Shown here: positions 22,633 through 33,323 of the stretch, one piece after another
Numbering within the stretch: the first letter of the stretch is position 1
Layout: each line of letters starts with the position of its first letter
Origin: Lotus japonicus
Taxonomy: Eukaryota; Streptophyta; Magnoliopsida; Fabales; Fabaceae
NCBI RefSeq assembly: GCF_012489685.1
Contig: NC_080043.1
Span: 79,686,292 to 79,750,291 of the forward strand
Length of the DNA: 64,000 nt
Reading direction: 5' to 3'
Translations under genes and position numbers: made by a program
Notes under the pieces: model-generated
Seen by the model: only the letters and a program-made list of their open reading frames with translations
Database searches by the model: none
What the model was told of the DNA's origin: nothing

Positions 22633-24570
22633 ATGAAATCATTATTTCCAGAGATGTGGTTTTTCATGAACATATTCTTCCTTATAAGAGTGCATTATCT
22701 TCTACCCAGCTGCAGTACCAATGAGTTAATATTTGAAGACCAGCTGTTGGTTAATGGCAGTGAAATAGTTATAGCTCCAGAAGAGGTGATTAGTAATTCA
22801 CAGGCAGAAAGTTGTAGTTCTATTGTTGATCAAGGTACTACAGAAGAGGAGAATGCTTCAACATTAAGAAGATCTTCTAGACAACTCAAGAGGCCAGTTT
22901 ATCTCCAGGATTTTCAGCATACTTCATTGCCTACCAGGAATAGTACAACACATAGCATCACACAGTATTATTCCCGTGATAAGCTCTCACCTACTCATCA
23001 AACTTATGTGCTTAACATGTCCACAGACAAGGAGCCTACTACATTTGCAGAAGCTAATAAGCATTCTCACTGGCAAGAGGCTATGAAAGCAGAGATTGCA
23101 GCATTAGAAAGAAATGGCACTTGGAGACTGGTTGATTTACCATCACGAGTGAAACCCATAGGAAATAAGTGGGTATACATAATCAAAAGAAATGCATATG
23201 GACCATTAGCCAGATACAAGGCTAGGTTAGTAGCAAAGGGATACAATCAAGTGGAAGGTTTAGACTATTTTGACACTTTTTCACCAGTTGCTAAACTGAC
23301 CACTATGAGAGTAATTCTAGCCTTAGCTGATGTACAAAGTTGGCATTTACATCAACTTGATGTAGACAATGCTTTTCTTCATGGTACACTAGATGAGGAT
23401 GTTTATATGAATATACCAGAGGGAGTTTTGACAGAGAAGTCCAATCAGGTCTGTAAATTGCAGAAATCTCTTTATGGGCTCAAACAAGCAAGTAGGAAGT
23501 GGTATGCGAAGCTTTCTTCTCATCTCATAGCACTTGAATACACGCAGACAACTTCAGATTACTCTTTGTTTGTTAAGTTCCAAGCTCATAAGTTTACAAG
23601 ATTGCTTGTTTATGTGGATGATGTTATTCTGTTTGGTAACAATCTCACAGAATTCCAAGTTGTCAAAGATTCTTTGCACTCTGCTTTTGGAATTAAAGAT
23701 CTAGGTGTTTTGAAGTTTTTCCTTGGGCTAGAGGTAGCTCATTCCACTTCTGGAATTTCTTTATGCCAGAGAAAATATTGTTTAGACTTGCTTGAGGAAA
23801 CTGGCAACCTTGGTAGTAAACCAGTTACTACACCATTGGATCCAGCTATCAAACTTACACTTGATCAATGGGTACCCTATGAAGATATTCAAGGATATAG
23901 GAGACTGGTTGGAAGATTGCTATATTTGACACATACCAGGCCTGATATCTCATTTGCAACACAACAATTGAGTCAGTTTATGAGTAACCCTACTGATATG
24001 CATTACAAGGCTGCTGTTAGAGTATTAAAGTACTTGAAAGCTTCACCTGGTCTTGGTTTATTTTTTCCCAGAAATTCTACAATCACTATTCAGGGTTATT
24101 CAGATGCAGACTGGGCAGGTTGTCAAGATACCCGAAGATCTATATCCGGATACTGTTTTTACATTGGCAGATCACTTGTTTCTTGGAAAGCAAAGAAGCA
24201 AGTCACAGTTTCCAAGTCTTCAAGTGAAGCTGAATATAGAGCATTAGCCTATGCTACTTGTGAATTACAGTGGTTGTTGTTCTTGTTAAAGGATTTAAGG
24301 GTATCATGTCACAAAACACCAGTTTTGTTTTGTGATAATCAGAGTGCTTTACATATTGCTGCAAATCCTGTTTTTCATGAAAGGACTAAGCACTTGGAGA
24401 TTGATTGCCATGTTATTCGTGAGAAGTTACAAGTTGGAATCCTCAAACTTTTGCCTATTCCCACAGCTTTGCAAGTTGCGGATATTTTCACTAAGGCATT
24501 GCAGCCCCGAGTCTTTCAAGGGTTCATTACCAAGCTGGCAATGGCCAATATTTTCCCATCTTCAGCTTGA
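22633..24570 (+). CDS. Copia reverse transcriptase-RNase H, open frame within a dead element
   Basis: An open frame of 645 codons that keeps the C-terminal half of pol. The reverse transcriptase begins near residue 145 (HWQEAMKAEI), contains KARLVAKGYNQ and HQLDVDNAFLHG, and has the catalytic YVDD box (LLVYVDDVILFG, about residue 333). RNase H follows with GYSDADWAGC, SSSEAEYRAL and the end motif VADIFTKAL. It makes cDNA in an intact element. The stop is directly followed by the polypurine tract and 3' LTR. Frame intactness suggests the element is not very old, although upstream frames are broken. Confidence 0.85.
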   Translation: MKSLFPEMWFFMNIFFLIRVHYLLPSCSTNELIFEDQLLVNGSEIVIAPEEVISNSQAESCSSIVDQGTTEEENASTLRRSSRQLKRPVYLQDFQHTSLPTRNSTTHSITQYYSRDKLSPTHQTYVLNMSTDKEPTTFAEANKHSHWQEAMKAEIAALERNGTWRLVDLPSRVKPIGNKWVYIIKRNAYGPLARYKARLVAKGYNQVEGLDYFDTFSPVAKLTTMRVILALADVQSWHLHQLDVDNAFLHGTLDEDVYMNIPEGVLTEKSNQVCKLQKSLYGLKQASRKWYAKLSSHLIALEYTQTTSDYSLFVKFQAHKFTRLLVYVDDVILFGNNLTEFQVVKDSLHSAFGIKDLGVLKFFLGLEVAHSTSGISLCQRKYCLDLLEETGNLGSKPVTTPLDPAIKLTLDQWVPYEDIQGYRRLVGRLLYLTHTRPDISFATQQLSQFMSNPTDMHYKAAVRVLKYLKASPGLGLFFPRNSTITIQGYSDADWAGCQDTRRSISGYCFYIGRSLVSWKAKKQVTVSKSSSEAEYRALAYATCELQWLLFLLKDLRVSCHKTPVLFCDNQSALHIAANPVFHERTKHLEIDCHVIREKLQVGILKLLPIPTALQVADIFTKALQPRVFQGFITKLAMANIFPSSA

Positions 24571-24577
24571 GGGAGGG

Positions 24578-24810
24578 TGTAAAAATTCATAGGATCATTT
24601 CTGGAAATTAGAAAAAGTATAAGGACTATTATGTAATAGTTAGTTAGCTGTAATGAGCTGGCAATTAGCTAAGAGTTTGTTATGGTTGTTAGTGAGTTTG
24701 TTAGCTGCTAATCTAGGTATAAATAGTATTACCAATTGTAATTTTTATTCTAACGAAAGTCAATACAATTGAAACTTCTTCTTCTCCAATGTTAGAAATC
24801 ACATGGATTT
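24578..24810 (+). repeat. 3' LTR of the truncated copia element
   Basis: Starts TGTAAAAATTC immediately after the polypurine tract. It carries a TATA-like GGTATAAATAG (about 24,716) and a U5-like stretch ending near 24,790-24,815. There is no 5' partner in the window, so the exact end is uncertain. Confidence 0.65.
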
Positions 24811-24941
24811 CTTCAATGGGATCCCAAACATAGCAAAAGGGAGAATAGGAAAATTGATTCCAATATTCATTCATTATTAAAATTTATAGTGAAAAATTAC
24901 AATGAGTATGCTATTAATTATAACACAACTTCCTAAGTAAC

Positions 24942-25248
24942 TACTACCTCCGGTCATATTTATAAGCATGAAAGAGAAGAAATTTTTTGGTCATTTTTAT
25001 AAGAACCAAATGAAAGTTTGAGCTATATTAATTATTTTTTTCCCATGATGCCCTTATTAATTCTAACTTGTTAAATGTGTCTCATTAATTATTCTCTCTC
25101 TTTTCCACCTTCCAACACTAATAACAAAGGGTAATTTTGGAAGTTTATTTTGATTCAAGACATATTTAATGCATTTTATCTAGTTTAACTACATTTCTTA
25201 AATTATGTGAATTTTTTTTGTTGCTTATAAATAGAACCGGAGGTAGTA
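24942..25248. mobile_element. Stowaway-type MITE
   Basis: Inverted ends TACTACCTCCGG and CCGGAGGTAGTA, bounded by TA, with inverted TATTTATAAGC / GCTTATAAATA just inside. No coding capacity. It is absent from unit B. Confidence 0.85.
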
Positions 25249-26399
25249 TTTCACTTCTAACAAACTACTAACACTCACTACTAACTATTTACAATGTGAT
25301 TCTTATATTTCTAATAAAGATACACCAAAAAATCTCAAACCAAAAACCAAACAACTACGACTAAATAATTACATGTCTGTTTGATTTTTAGTTTGAAAAT
25401 GCTTTCACAGCTAACGAAAATCCGAAGTCTATTTCAGGTTTGAAACATTGGAATGTGTGATCTTGAATTCTAATATTCCAAATGAACTTTCAAACTAAAA
25501 AAACCAACATACGTCTCTGTTTTTTTATTGGGCTGGATTGATCGATTTCATACATCACACCTACCTTATACTATAAATTAAGTAAGAAAACTTACTATAA
25601 TTGGCCAAAAAAGAGCCTTAGACTAGAGATCCCTTGGCACATACATACTTGGATCCCACCACGTTGAATATAACTCTCAATTATTTAAGGGTCTTTGATC
25701 TTCACGTGAGGGACATAGAATTGCTACTTGCAACTAAAATGTGAGATGAAGGCTGTCTTTCTTAATATAAATTTAACTAATGGGGCTTAACTTTTGATCA
25801 AGGAAAAATAGCGTCAGTCTAAATATAATTGATCGAGTAAAGCTGATAAACCGTCAAATATTTTGATGAAACTTAGCACTACATTTATTAGGGACAGTTT
25901 AACAACTTTACTTGACAAGAGATTATGTTTAGAGCGATTCAATTTTACAGCAACCAAAAGCTTAGTTAACCATTATATATATATATGTATATATATATAT
26001 ATTAAACTTTCATATAACGACAATTTTGATTTGATAATTCCAGCTTTCATACAGTTAGTTAACATACAGTAATTTAATTTGTTTCTATGAATCCCCGCAT
26101 TGTATTCAACTTGTTAGACATGATTTGACAAGGTAAAGTGTGAATGCTTATAAGGAAGTTTACCAAAATTAAAGGAGTTCTGAGTTTCAAGATCTAGTAG
26201 TCCAGCCATGGAAATTAAATCGTCAAACACTGTCATGCTCTATCAATTGTTCATCATTTTGGTTCTTGGCGGCTGCCTGGCTAATTCCATTGAAGGTTTT
26301 GCTGAAGAATATGACACAGTCTCTCTTAAAAGAAGCAGCTTTCCTGAGGATTTCATATTTGCTACATCATCTTCTTCTTACCAGGTTAGACTTACTAGC

Positions 26400-26690
26400 A
26401 GTTGTTCCAATAAGCATAGCATATGTATAACCAGGTATATATTGGTTCATGACATGGTATCAGAACTTTTATGATCAAGCGGTCTAAAGTTTGATCTTTA
26501 CGATCCCAAATTCTTTTAATAAAAAGTTAAATTTTAACATATAGTATGTATGTGTATTATTCACGCTTCAAGCCCGAACTAGCTCTTGCAAGAGGGAGTG
26601 TTAGAAATTAAATAATAGTATAAAATCTCAACAATTTAAGTTTTTGAGGTAATTGGTTGTTGAGAGAGTATATGATTTGTCTGTGTAAAG
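26400..26690 (+). mobile_element. TRIM-like remnant in beta-glucosidase intron 1
   Basis: Contains a primer-binding-site-like TGGTATCAGAAC (26,455-26,466), a polypurine-like GCAAGAGGGAG (about 26,588) and then TGTTAGAAATTAAATAAT, an LTR-like start. No coding sequence lies between. The 5' LTR is not clear, so this is a degraded or partial TRIM of a family other than the 5.9-kb array. Confidence 0.55.
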
Positions 26691-27176
26691 TTCAAATACA
26701 ATGTTAAGCATATGTACATTCTATTTTATATGATGATTGAACAGTTAGAAGAAAGTTTTTGAGAGAGTGTGAGAGATTCGATTCAAATTTTTTTCTTTCA
26801 ATTTGTTCTGCTTTCTGTTCTTCACAGTATGAAGGTGCAGTGAATGAAGGCGGCAAAGGTCCAAGTATTTGGGATACTTTCACGAAGCAACACCCAAGTA
26901 AGGAACCATCTATCCCTCTTCCATTTTCCATTCCTTCGGAAATCATTTGCAGTATCGTTCAAATTTCACAACTTATACTTACTATTGATATTAAAATTTA
27001 GGAGACTAATAAGTCAAATCTAGTTTAAATGTGAGAATTGTCATCCTATATATAATGATTATTTTAAACATATCTCCATTAATGGAGAGTTCTTAGAATT
27101 AGTTTCAGCATTCAATATTTTGTTATGTTAGTTAACTTCGAGAAGTTGGTTTCTCAGTTACATTAGTTGTATTAAA

Positions 27177-27412
27177 TTTTGAGCTTTATGCTAATAGGCA
27201 CATGGTTTGGTTGAGCATGTATAGCTCTTAACAATTCATTCTAATTATTGTATGTATGTGCATTTTTGGGGTTGGAACACCCCTTGTAGTTAGTTTTGAG
27301 CTTTATGCTAATAGGCACATGGTTTGGTTGATCATATATGCTCCTAACAATTCATTGTAATTAATGTATATATATGTATGTGTACATCTGGGGTTGGAAC
27401 ACCCGCTGTGCT
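27177..27412 (+). repeat. Tandem duplication in beta-glucosidase intron 2
   Basis: Two diverged copies of a ~117-bp unit starting TTTTGAGCTTTATGCTAAT and ending near GGGGTTGGAACACCC. The unit is non-coding. Confidence 0.8.
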
Positions 27413-28531
27413 TTTATTTAGTGATATTTCCTTGGGCTTTTAATCAAAAAACTCTTCTCTACATTATTTGGTCTCTTTGGTGAGTCAATTAACCTCTTAA
27501 TGGATCCAATTATCACACTTAGATTAGAGCAATGATGGTGGCACTTTCAGTCAATAACAAGACTAGTTTCATAGATATAACGATTCCAAAGCCTGCAGAT
27601 GATGCTCCCATATACAGAGCTTTGATTTTTTCATGTTGCCAAAGAGTTGAACAATGAAATTATAGATATTATTGCTTGAACAAGATTTAAATCTACTAAT
27701 CGGTTAGGATATATATGTCTCAGCTGCATAATTACTGCACTTCCACTTGACACCCTATCAATTTAAAATATTTAAGATCAAGAAGCTCATCATGGTTATA
27801 TCATCCTTTTTTTTATGTATGTAACAGATAAAATAAGAGATCAAAGCGACGGGCATATTGCTGTCGATTCATATCATCGTTTTAAGGTATTTGGGCTTCA
27901 AAACCTTAAACATTTTCGTTCAAATTTAAAAGAGCAAATTAGCTATGAGGTGGGGGTAGTGATAAAATAATTTTTATAAGAAGCATCACAACTATTAATC
28001 TTTTATCCACTTTAATTTGTTTCTTTTTTCACACATTTCAATTGTAATCATTCAATTTGTTGTTGGGTTTTTAGTCCAACTAAAAAGATGTTGGATGTTA
28101 ACTTAGTCCTTTATAAAATCAAGTGGGATCGAGTAAGTTAGCATTCCCATATATATGTATATATATATAAGCTTGCGGAAGATAAAAGTAATAATAATCA
28201 TAATGAAGAATAATACTTACAGAAAACTGAAACACGCTTTTATTCAAATCTCAAACTTACAAACATTTAGAAGAGAGAGAGAGAGAGAGGAAAAGAGCAG
28301 AGGGAAAAACCCGATGCCTTATCCTCTTACTTAGCTACCTATTTATACAAGATCTGACCATAGTTACTTTCGAAAGTAACTCTGGTTTACATAAAAGTAA
28401 CTATAGTTAATGAAAAAGTAACTTTAATAATGATAACTTGTAATAATGAAAGTAGATTCCTTGTCGGCCAATACTGAAAAGCAGATTCTATCTTGATCAT
28501 GATGAGAAGGGCTGATAATGACCTTTTGTCT

Positions 28532-29785
28532 TTAAGTGTATGGATGATAATTGATGCCTAAGCAGTCATCTTCATTTTCTTGAAGGTAATTCTGACTGTT
28601 GGCTGATGAAGTATCTGAGCCTGATTTCTGACTCATCATATCTATTTTCTTTTGAAATTCTTCGGGAGAACCGGCCGAGGCTAATTCGGCTATGAGCCTT
28701 GATCTTTCTTGGAGAAATGAACTTTCTTGAGTGAGACGAGAAACAGGGGTAGTTGACAGCTGTTTCTTGCTTTGCTGAGTAAGCTGATAAGTTTTTATCC
28801 AGGCTTCAAGTTTTGTCTGTTGAATTAAAGAGATATTGTATTTTGCCCACCATTTTATTTTAAAAATGCGGTAGAGCTGATAGAGTTCTGTATCCTCATA
28901 AATCTCTACAGTTCTCCAATCCCAGGTTAAAATCCAGGAGATAGCTTGAGAAGCGGTGAACATGAGGAGTTTATCTTCCATAATGAAATTTGACCTTTGA
29001 GCAAAGTATTTGAATAATGGTTTTACTTCTTCAGGAAAGATGGACTCATCGAGTCCTACCTTACAAAACCAAACTTTGAACCATTGAGGAAACTTTAAAG
29101 GGATTCCTTTTCGGAACCAAATGAACCAGGAGTGTTGATAAGGACGGAGATACAAGGCATAATACCATGCATCTGCATAATCAAAGTAGTTATAACTAGG
29201 AGGGTCGAACTGCCTAGAAAACTGCTTAAAATAATGAAGAGGAGCATTCCAGTCCTGGGTTGTGAGGACTTTAAGGATTTTGATCTTGGAGAAAGCTATT
29301 TCTCCTTGTTTATCTTGGTTATGTGTGACTTCTATGGAGTCAGAGTCTACTAGAATGAACTCATAAAATAATCTGGTCTTTTTGGGATGTCCAGGGACAT
29401 AGTGAAAGTTGGTAGGAAATAATTGAGTGGCTATTTCTTTAGGGCTTAAAGAGAAATGTTCTTTTTCTATAATGAGGGATGGCTCACCTTCTGGTTTTTC
29501 CAGATATTCGGTTTGCTCGGTTTTGGCAGGGGATTTTGAAGGGTTTTGAGCTAATACTGTATATTTATTGGTTAATGGAACTAATGAAGTTTTTTGGGGA
29601 GGTGTCTTGACAATTTGAGCTGTGGTGAGTTTTTGAGAAGGTTTTGAAGGGGTGGCTGGTATTGAAGATCCATCAACCTTGATAGGGGTTGCTACTATTG
29701 CTTTTGATCCTGATGACGATGATGATGCTGATGAACCCAGTGGGGGTCCATATTGATCCTTTGATTTGGGTTTTGTATCACTCAT
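28532..29785 (-). CDS. Pararetrovirus ORF2, left copy
   Basis: Encodes 417 residues of unknown function. An N-terminal low-complexity serine/proline/threonine-rich stretch (about 15-95) is followed by a conserved-looking globular part rich in aromatic residues (about 105-330; short motifs YADAWYYALYLRP and ILTWDW) and a charged C-terminal tail. The start overlaps the end of the upstream RT frame in ATGAGTGA. It differs from the right copy by two residues (L/I and A/V in the N-terminal stretch). Similar second ORFs of unknown role occur in florendovirus-like endogenous viruses; I do not assign a function. Confidence 0.75.
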   Translation of the reverse strand: MSDTKPKSKDQYGPPLGSSASSSSSGSKAIVATPIKVDGSSIPATPSKPSQKLTTAQIVKTPPQKTSLVPLTNKYTVLAQNPSKSPAKTEQTEYLEKPEGEPSLIIEKEHFSLSPKEIATQLFPTNFHYVPGHPKKTRLFYEFILVDSDSIEVTHNQDKQGEIAFSKIKILKVLTTQDWNAPLHYFKQFSRQFDPPSYNYFDYADAWYYALYLRPYQHSWFIWFRKGIPLKFPQWFKVWFCKVGLDESIFPEEVKPLFKYFAQRSNFIMEDKLLMFTASQAISWILTWDWRTVEIYEDTELYQLYRIFKIKWWAKYNISLIQQTKLEAWIKTYQLTQQSKKQLSTTPVSRLTQESSFLQERSRLIAELASAGSPEEFQKKIDMMSQKSGSDTSSANSQNYLQENEDDCLGINYHPYT

Positions 29786-31143
29786 GTTTTCCCTGTAAAA
29801 ATTCTCTTGTTAGAAAATCTGGAAGGGAGTTATTATCTCCTTTGATATGAGTTATTTCAAAATCAAAGCAGGAAAGTAAAGATTGCCATCTAGCAAAAAT
29901 ATGTTTTGAAACTAGGTTTTGAACATCCTTTTGCAAAACTGAAGGTGATGCTTTGCAATCAGTTTTTATCAAAAATCTCTTATTAAAAACATCATCCTGA
30001 AATTTTTGGACACATAGAACTATTGAAAGAATTTCTTTTTTGACTGTAGAATATTTCTGTTGAGCTGGGTGCCAGATTCCTGAATGGTACCTAACAATTT
30101 GTTCTTTTGCAGACTGGGGTTTTACCTGTTTAAGTATCCCGCCGTATCCTAACTCTGATGCATCTGTCTCTATAATTAATGAGGCATCTGGATCTGGTAT
30201 TCCTAAACAAGGTAATCTTTGAACTAATTTCTTAACTTCTCTAACACTATGGCTCATTTCCTCAGACCATGGCGGAGAGTTTTTTCTAAGTCTTTTGAAC
30301 AAAGGGGCACAAATTATCCTTATGTTGGGGATAAAGTCTGCTACATAATTAACACAACCTAGGAATCTCTGTAATTGAGTTTTCTCTTTTAACTCGTCTG
30401 GAAATTTTTTTCCAAATTCTAATGATCTTTGTATTGGGGTAATTTGCCCTTGATGAATTTCATAACCTAAAAATCTAGTTTTAGTTTCAAAGATTTTCAT
30501 CTTTTTTGCTGAAACTACTAATCCATTTTTCTTAATGATCTCTATAAATTTTTCTAAGTGTTGAACGTGCTGATCTATACCTTTCGAGAATACTAAGACA
30601 TCATCTAGATATACAATGGTGAAATCCATATATGGATAAAATATATCATTCATGATGTTTTGGTACTCACTAGGCGCATTTTTCAAACCTTGTGGCATGA
30701 CATTCCATTCATAATGACCAAAAGGGACGACAAAGGCGGTTTTATATCTATCTTCCTCCCTCACCGAAATTTGATAATACCCTGATTTCATATCAAATTT
30801 TGAGAATATTGTTGCTTTATGTAATCTTTTAATGAGATCTGTTTTATTAGGTAATGGATATCTTATCCATTTTAATACTTTGTTTAAGGGTTTGTAATTA
30901 ATGACTAGTCTAGGAGCTCCTCTTTCTAACTCAGAAGCATTCATGACATAAAACCCTGTGCAACTCCAAGGAGATTTGGAATGGCGAATCAGACCCTTAT
31001 GGAGATATTCTCCTATTTCTTCTCTACAATATTTTAAATATTGTTCATTCATTTGAATAGGCCGGGCTTTTGTAGGAATATCTTTTTCATTAAATCCGTC
31101 TATATATGGTAAGGCTATGGTATGTATCTTTCTATGAGAAAAG
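29778..31143 (-). pseudogene. Pararetrovirus RT-RNase H, left copy, 5'-truncated
   Basis: The C-terminal half of a caulimovirid polyprotein. Reverse transcriptase motifs in order: LVINYKPLN, FDMKSGYYQI, the catalytic box YLDDVLVF, and LGYEIH. RNase H follows with IETDASELGYGG, SIVLCVQKFQ, and a C-terminal HIKGDNNSLPDFLT. The frame stays open upstream of 31,143 only because it runs antisense through the right copy (to 31,220), so that stretch is not viral protein. Protease and coat regions are absent. The last codons overlap ORF2. Confidence 0.85.
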
Positions 31144-31691
31144 ACATAAGGATAATTTGTGCCCCTTTGTTCAAAAGACTTAGAAAAAACTCTCCGCCAT
31201 GGTCTGAGGAAATGAGCCATAGTGTTAGAGAAGTTAAGAAATTAGTTCAAAGATTACCTTGTTTAGGAATACCAGATCCAGATGCCTCATTAATTATAGA
31301 GACAGATGCATCAGAGTTAGGATACGGCGGGATACTTAAACAGGTAAAACCCCAGTCTGCAAAAGAACAAATTGTTAGGTACCATTCAGGAATCTGGCAC
31401 CCAGCTCAACAGAAATATTCTACAGTCAAAAAAGAAATTCTTTCAATAGTTCTATGTGTCCAAAAATTTCAGGATGATGTTTTTAATAAGAGATTTTTGA
31501 TAAAAACTGATTGCAAAGCATCACCTTCAGTTTTGCAAAAGGATGTTCAAAACCTAGTTTCAAAACATATTTTTGCTATATGGCAATCTTTACTTTCCTG
31601 CTTTGATTTTGAAATAACTCATATCAAAGGAGATAATAACTCCCTTCCAGATTTTCTAACAAGAGAATTTTTACAGGGAAAACATGAGTGA
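31144..31691 (+). pseudogene. Pararetrovirus RNase H fragment, right copy
   Basis: Begins just after the inverted junction, in the connection domain (RIICAPLF), and continues through RNase H to the same C-terminus as the left copy. It is nearly identical to the left copy; one visible change is FARWQ to FAIWQ. The reverse transcriptase catalytic core is absent. It ends in an 8-nt overlap, ATGAGTGA, with ORF2. Confidence 0.85.
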
Positions 31692-32937
31692 TACAAAACC
31701 CAAATCAAAGGATCAATATGGACCCCCACTGGGTTCATCAGCATCATCATCGTCATCAGGATCAAAAGCAATAGTAGCAACCCCTATCAAGGTTGATGGA
31801 TCTTCAATACCAGCCACCCCTTCAAAACCTTCTCAAAAAATCACCACAGCTCAAATTGTCAAGACACCTCCCCAAAAAACTTCATTAGTTCCATTAACCA
31901 ATAAATATACAGTATTAGCTCAAAACCCTTCAAAATCCCCTGTCAAAACCGAGCAAACCGAATATCTGGAAAAACCAGAAGGTGAGCCATCCCTCATTAT
32001 AGAAAAAGAACATTTCTCCTTAAGCCCTAAAGAAATAGCCACTCAATTATTTCCTACCAACTTTCATTATGTCCCTGGACATCCCAAAAAGACCAGATTA
32101 TTTTATGAGTTCATTCTAGTAGACTCTGACTCCATAGAAGTCACACATAACCAAGATAAACAAGGAGAAATAGCTTTCTCCAAGATCAAAATCCTTAAAG
32201 TCCTCACAACCCAGGATTGGAATGCTCCTCTTCATTATTTTAAGCAGTTTTCTAGGCAGTTCGACCCTCCTAGTTATAACTACTTTGATTATGCAGATGC
32301 ATGGTATTATGCCTTGTATCTCCGTCCTTATCAACACTCCTGGTTCATTTGGTTCCGAAAAGGAATCCCTTTAAAGTTTCCTCAATGGTTCAAAGTTTGG
32401 TTTTGTAAGGTAGGACTCGATGAGTCCATCTTTCCTGAAGAAGTAAAACCATTATTCAAATACTTTGCTCAAAGGTCAAATTTCATTATGGAAGATAAAC
32501 TCCTCATGTTCACCGCTTCTCAAGCTATCTCCTGGATTTTAACCTGGGATTGGAGAACTGTAGAGATTTATGAGGATACAGAACTCTATCAGCTCTACCG
32601 CATTTTTAAAATAAAATGGTGGGCAAAATACAATATCTCTTTAATTCAACAGACAAAACTTGAAGCCTGGATAAAAACTTATCAGCTTACTCAGCAAAGC
32701 AAGAAACAGCTGTCAACTACCCCTGTTTCTCGTCTCACTCAAGAAAGTTCATTTCTCCAAGAAAGATCAAGGCTCATAGCCGAATTAGCCTCGGCCGGTT
32801 CTCCCGAAGAATTTCAAAAGAAAATAGATATGATGAGTCAGAAATCAGGCTCAGATACTTCATCAGCCAACAGTCAGAATTACCTTCAAGAAAATGAAGA
32901 TGACTGCTTAGGCATCAATTATCATCCATACACTTAA
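31684..32937 (+). CDS. Pararetrovirus ORF2, right copy
   Basis: Encodes 417 residues, the inverted partner of the left-copy ORF2, intact from ATG to stop. It has a low-complexity N-terminus, an aromatic-rich central part and a polar tail; no known domain was recognised. The ATGAGTGA overlap with the preceding frame suggests termination-reinitiation or leaky expression in the virus. That both copies stay open suggests a recent insertion, not selection. Confidence 0.75.
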   Translation: MSDTKPKSKDQYGPPLGSSASSSSSGSKAIVATPIKVDGSSIPATPSKPSQKITTAQIVKTPPQKTSLVPLTNKYTVLAQNPSKSPVKTEQTEYLEKPEGEPSLIIEKEHFSLSPKEIATQLFPTNFHYVPGHPKKTRLFYEFILVDSDSIEVTHNQDKQGEIAFSKIKILKVLTTQDWNAPLHYFKQFSRQFDPPSYNYFDYADAWYYALYLRPYQHSWFIWFRKGIPLKFPQWFKVWFCKVGLDESIFPEEVKPLFKYFAQRSNFIMEDKLLMFTASQAISWILTWDWRTVEIYEDTELYQLYRIFKIKWWAKYNISLIQQTKLEAWIKTYQLTQQSKKQLSTTPVSRLTQESSFLQERSRLIAELASAGSPEEFQKKIDMMSQKSGSDTSSANSQNYLQENEDDCLGINYHPYT

Positions 32938-33020
32938 AGACAAAAGGTCATTATCAGCCCTTCTCATCATGATCAAGATAGAATCTGCTTTTCAGTATTG
33001 GCCGACAAGGAATCTACTTT

Positions 33021-33260
33021 CATTATTACAAGTTATCATTATTAAAGTTACTTTTTCATTAACTATAGTTACTTTTATGTAAACCAGAGTTACTTTCGAA
33101 AGTAACTATGGTCAGATCTTGTATAAATAGGTAGCTAAGTAAGAGGATAAGGCATCGGGTTTTTCCCTCTGCTCTTTTCCTCTTTCTCTCTCTCTCTCTC
33201 TCTCTCTTCTAAATGTTTGTAAGTTTAAGATTTGAATAAAAGCGTGTTTCAGTTTTCTGT
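33021..33260 (+). promoter_or_regulatory. Pararetrovirus promoter and transcript-end region, right copy
   Basis: Four GTTACTTT-type words (33,046-33,105), including the palindrome ACTTTCGAAAGT, precede a TATA box TATAAATAG (33,122-33,130). A (TC)n leader tract follows at 33,181-33,210, and a polyadenylation-like AATAAA lies at 33,236-33,241. This order matches the single promoter of pararetroviruses, which makes a terminally redundant RNA. The left copy carries the inverted counterpart at about 28,240-28,425. Confidence 0.7.
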
Positions 33261-33310
33261 AAGTATTATTCTTCATTATGATTATTATTATTTTTATCTT
33301 CCGCAAGCTC

Positions 33311-33323
33311 TGGTATCAGAGCC
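33311..33323 (+). other. Pararetrovirus minus-strand primer-binding site
   Basis: TGGTATCAGAGCC, complementary to the 3' end of initiator methionine tRNA, the standard caulimovirid origin of minus-strand DNA. It is present only in the right copy. The left copy stops within about 1-2 nt of this point. Confidence 0.85.

Larger units (their letters stand above)
18103..24815 (+). mobile_element. 5'-truncated Ty1/copia retrotransposon, split by a nested solo LTR
   Basis: Lacks its 5' LTR and the start of gag. The left part (18,103-18,854) encodes gag C-terminus and protease. A putative solo LTR (18,855-21,689) interrupts it, and 21,690-24,570 continues with the pre-integrase, integrase, reverse transcriptase and RNase H regions. 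A polypurine tract (GAGGGAGGG, ending 24,577) precedes a 3' LTR that starts TGTAAAAATTCATAGG and ends near 24,790-24,815. Unit B has no counterpart of the whole 18.1-25.3 kb block. The element cannot move by itself. Confidence 0.85.
16200..26385. repeat. Segmental duplication, unit A upstream part
   Basis: Colinear with 38,870-47,845. Matching blocks include 16,205-17,700 with 38,873-40,750; 17,700-18,100 with 45,570-45,885; 25,315-25,750 with 45,890-46,345; and the beta-glucosidase promoter and exon 1 (about 26,090-26,385 with 47,560-47,845). Divergence is obvious but the order is preserved. Each unit carries insertions the other lacks, so each gives empty sites for the other. Reading frames at 16,808 and 39,691 are alike only because of this duplication and are not conserved as proteins. 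Confidence 0.85.

Noticed and set aside
31122..31220. N-terminal extension of the left pararetrovirus RT frame and the first residues of the right RNase H frame
   Set aside because: The left extension reads antisense through the right copy across the inverted junction, and the right one begins with a few codons from the left copy. Neither is a viral N-terminus.
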